Shown: one piece after another, positions 62,726 through 64,000 of the stretch | How the letters are laid out: every line of letters starts with the position of its first letter | Numbering within the stretch: the stretch's first letter is position 1 | From: a virus | DNA: 64,000 bases | Strand: one strand, 5' to 3' | Virus record (IMG/VR): IMGVR_UViG_3300023181_000025 | Span: 124,001-188,000 of that record | Notes under the pieces: generated by a model | What the model saw: only the letters and a program-made list of their open reading frames with translations | Told to the model about the DNA's origin: nothing | Database searches by the model: none | Position numbers and translations under genes: made by a program

Positions 62726-63073
62726 ATGAATCCAAACACCGATCAACTACTCAGAGAGCTTTCCCAAAAGCTCGGCATAAGCATTCAATTTATTCTTGAT
62801 GCATATGTTAAACAAGCATATGTTTATGGCTGGACGGCTATTGGAAGTTATATTTTCTCAATCGCGGTAATTCTGTCTTTTTTCGCTTTCACTAGGTTTA
62901 AGCAAAAAGAATTTGAGGAACGGGGCAAAAACTTCGACAAGGAAAATTATCTTTTTCCTAGCTTTCTCGCGGGTATTTTTATTATTGCATTTTTGTGTTC
63001 TGTTGGGAGCGTGATCAGTGCTTTCGCGAACCCTCAATATTGGGCGCTTAAGGAACTTCTTTCTAATTTTTAA
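62726..63073 (+). CDS. Two-helix membrane protein
   Basis: A 115-residue protein: a soluble N-terminal 35 residues, transmembrane helices at about 38-58 and 78-100, and a SAFANPQYWALKELL tail close to the membrane. Similar tails occur in small phage membrane proteins, sometimes called holins without proof. It is preceded by a TTGACA at 62642 without a good -10. Confidence 0.6.
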   Translation: MNPNTDQLLRELSQKLGISIQFILDAYVKQAYVYGWTAIGSYIFSIAVILSFFAFTRFKQKEFEERGKNFDKENYLFPSFLAGIFIIAFLCSVGSVISAFANPQYWALKELLSNF

Positions 63074-63076
63074 TTT

Positions 63077-63490
63077 ATGAAAACTAAAATTAAAGTCATT
63101 AACGAAACTGCGGCACATTACAATTCTAATAATCGTGGAAACGATGGATTGAGCTGTGTGTATGATGCGGGTGATGGGAACAGGTGTGCGGTAGGTAGGT
63201 GCATGACGCCCGAGGCATTGGAAAAGTCTTTGTTTGTTTTGCATAGTAATTATGCTTGGGGAAGCGTAAGAAACATTGAGGCCAACATTGAAAACCATTT
63301 GTTTCAATTCCCAGAAGGAGCGAAAAGTTTTCTTGATCTTCTTAGGGAAGAATACCAAATTGATGATCTTAAATTTTGGAAAGATCTCCAGCAATTTCAT
63401 GATGAGGGGTCTAATTGGGACGACCAAGGCCTTTCCGAGCGAGGGAAAAAGGCTTATAAGATTCTGCTTGACCAATATAAGGGTCAATGA
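63077..63490 (+). CDS. Family A paralogue (CAVGRC ... FHD)
   Basis: A 137-residue Family A member: VINETAAHYNSNNRGN, NRCAVGRCMTPEALEKSLF near 35, a 15-residue insert, then LKFWKDLQQFHDEGSNW and a closing ILLDQY. It is the longest copy. It starts 3 bases after the membrane-protein gene. Confidence 0.7.
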   Translation: MKTKIKVINETAAHYNSNNRGNDGLSCVYDAGDGNRCAVGRCMTPEALEKSLFVLHSNYAWGSVRNIEANIENHLFQFPEGAKSFLDLLREEYQIDDLKFWKDLQQFHDEGSNWDDQGLSERGKKAYKILLDQYKGQ

Positions 63491-63523
63491 TAGAGTGAGT
63501 TTGTCGTTAGGAAAAACATTTAT

Positions 63524-63826
63524 ATGAAACTTAATATTCCCCGCGCCACGGCGCTCCAAATGCTTGCCGAAAGCGAATCTTTCCGTGAATTTATTGTTGA
63601 CAATTTCGTTGGAATTGACAATGTATCTCAAACCGCCACTGAAGAGTTTAAGGATAGAATCCGTTTCATTAAGATGGCTAGCCCTATTCAAGCTATCAAA
63701 GTAGTTAGAGAGGCCTTTGGCACTAGTGAAGAAGCTGTTGCAAGGTTGGCGGCAAAGGATTTTGGAATTGTTTTTGGTGATAATTTCGGTCTTTTGGATG
63801 CAAAAAGATTTGTAGAAAGACTTTGA
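63524..63826 (+). CDS. Hypothetical helical protein
   Basis: A 100-residue helical protein (RIRFIKMASPIQAIKVVRE), unrecognised. Its TGA stop is part of the next promoter. Confidence 0.6.
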   Translation: MKLNIPRATALQMLAESESFREFIVDNFVGIDNVSQTATEEFKDRIRFIKMASPIQAIKVVREAFGTSEEAVARLAAKDFGIVFGDNFGLLDAKRFVERL

Positions 63827-63850
63827 CAAATGAAACCGCGTTATATTATC
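63823..63850 (+). promoter_or_regulatory. Sigma70-like promoter overlapping a stop codon
   Basis: TTGACA at 63823-63828 contains the TGA stop; -10 is ATTATC at 63845-63850 (16 nt spacer) or TATTAT one base earlier. The likely start codon at 63830 lies inside the spacer, so if this promoter is used the next gene would start further in. Confidence 0.4.
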
Positions 63851-64000
63851 TTCTGGCATGGCGTGACGCCAAAGATTGAAGAAAAAATTAAAGAAATCTG
63901 CGGTGATAAAATGGAATTTGCTGATAGTTATTTTTATTCTGGAAGTATTGACAATTTCATTGACAAATGGCTAGGAGGGCCTATTATGGTAACAGATCAG
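63830..64000 (+). CDS. Partial gene at the window edge
   Basis: A frame of 57 codons open to the end of the window (IIFWHGVTPKIEEKIKEIC, then GGPIMVTDQ). The start is taken at the ATG 3 bases after the previous stop. The protein runs beyond the window. Unrecognised so far. Confidence 0.55.
   Translation, partial: MKPRYIIFWHGVTPKIEEKIKEICGDKMEFADSYFYSGSIDNFIDKWLGGPIMVTDQ

Noticed and set aside
62858-63859. Long minus-strand frame of 333 codons
   Set aside because: It lies opposite three well-supported + strand genes, including a Family A member and a membrane protein. Its composition is that of an antisense shadow and it has no recognisable motif.
1-64000. CRISPR array, IS element, integrase or attachment site
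   Set aside because: No regularly spaced repeats, no transposase or integrase frame and no direct repeat flanking a block was seen.

Overview
The window looks like the accessory or early region of a large tailed bacteriophage (Caudoviricetes, probably a jumbo phage). About 150 small genes are packed head to tail, almost all on the + strand, with ATGA and GTGA start/stop overlaps. Many encode phage-typical products: a T4 Rnl1-like RNA ligase, YopX, DUF551-like and Lar-like proteins, a PIF1/Dda-like helicase, a RuvB-like ATPase, RNase H, an HNH endonuclease and a tRNA. I see no ribosomal genes, no structural or packaging genes, no insertion sequence and no CRISPR array. The DNA is AT-rich apart from one GC-rich block. 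Start codons are mostly preceded by AT-rich sequence (commonly TAATATG, CATATG or AAATATG) rather than by a Shine-Dalgarno site. The host cannot be named from the sequence, but about 30 promoter-like sites of the form TTGAC(A/T), 16-17 nt, TAnnnT imply a sigma70-type host polymerase.

Layout. 1-12.3 kb: small conserved phage genes plus an Rnl1-like ligase, a P-loop kinase, a ParB-like DGQHR protein, a BtpA-like TIM barrel, a DNA adenine methyltransferase, a PPP phosphatase and a HAD protein. 12.3-19.7 kb: a tellurium-resistance-type (Ter) island with TerC, TelA, TerD, a second TelA-like protein, a TMEM185-like protein and a VWA protein. It is followed by a HAD hydrolase, a YopX protein and a phosphoribosyltransferase. 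19.7-24.2 kb: a fused CinA-like/NMN-adenylyltransferase-like protein, small genes, GatB/YqeY and nicotinamide phosphoribosyltransferase, which together could rebuild NAD+. 24.2-33 kb: an array of four tandem paralogues, a thioredoxin-like protein, a glycosyltransferase, a helicase and an Acb1-like 2H phosphodiesterase. 33.2-34.4 kb: a GC-rich foreign-looking block. 34.8-46.7 kb: HD hydrolase, RNase H, RuvB-like ATPase, DNA-binding protein, SprT-like protease, DUF262-like protein and a candidate pseudoknotted RNA. 46.7-49 kb: a tRNA with anticodon CAU, an HNH endonuclease and a TilS-like lysidine synthase. 49-64 kb: very small genes, many with their own promoter, including dispersed paralogue families and a stand-alone candidate small RNA.

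How the genes may work together. TerC/TelA/TerD/VWA with HAD and PRTase matches the Ter-linked stress and biosynthesis neighbourhoods known in bacteria. NAMPT plus the NMNAT-like fusion would regenerate NAD+ from nicotinamide, a known phage answer to NAD-depleting immunity. The Acb1-like enzyme would degrade CBASS signals, and the RNA ligase could repair cleaved tRNAs. The tRNA(CAU)/TilS pair suggests self-sufficient decoding of AUA codons. The repeated TTGAC promoters, often overlapping the stop codon of the gene before, suggest that these host-takeover genes are read early by the host polymerase.
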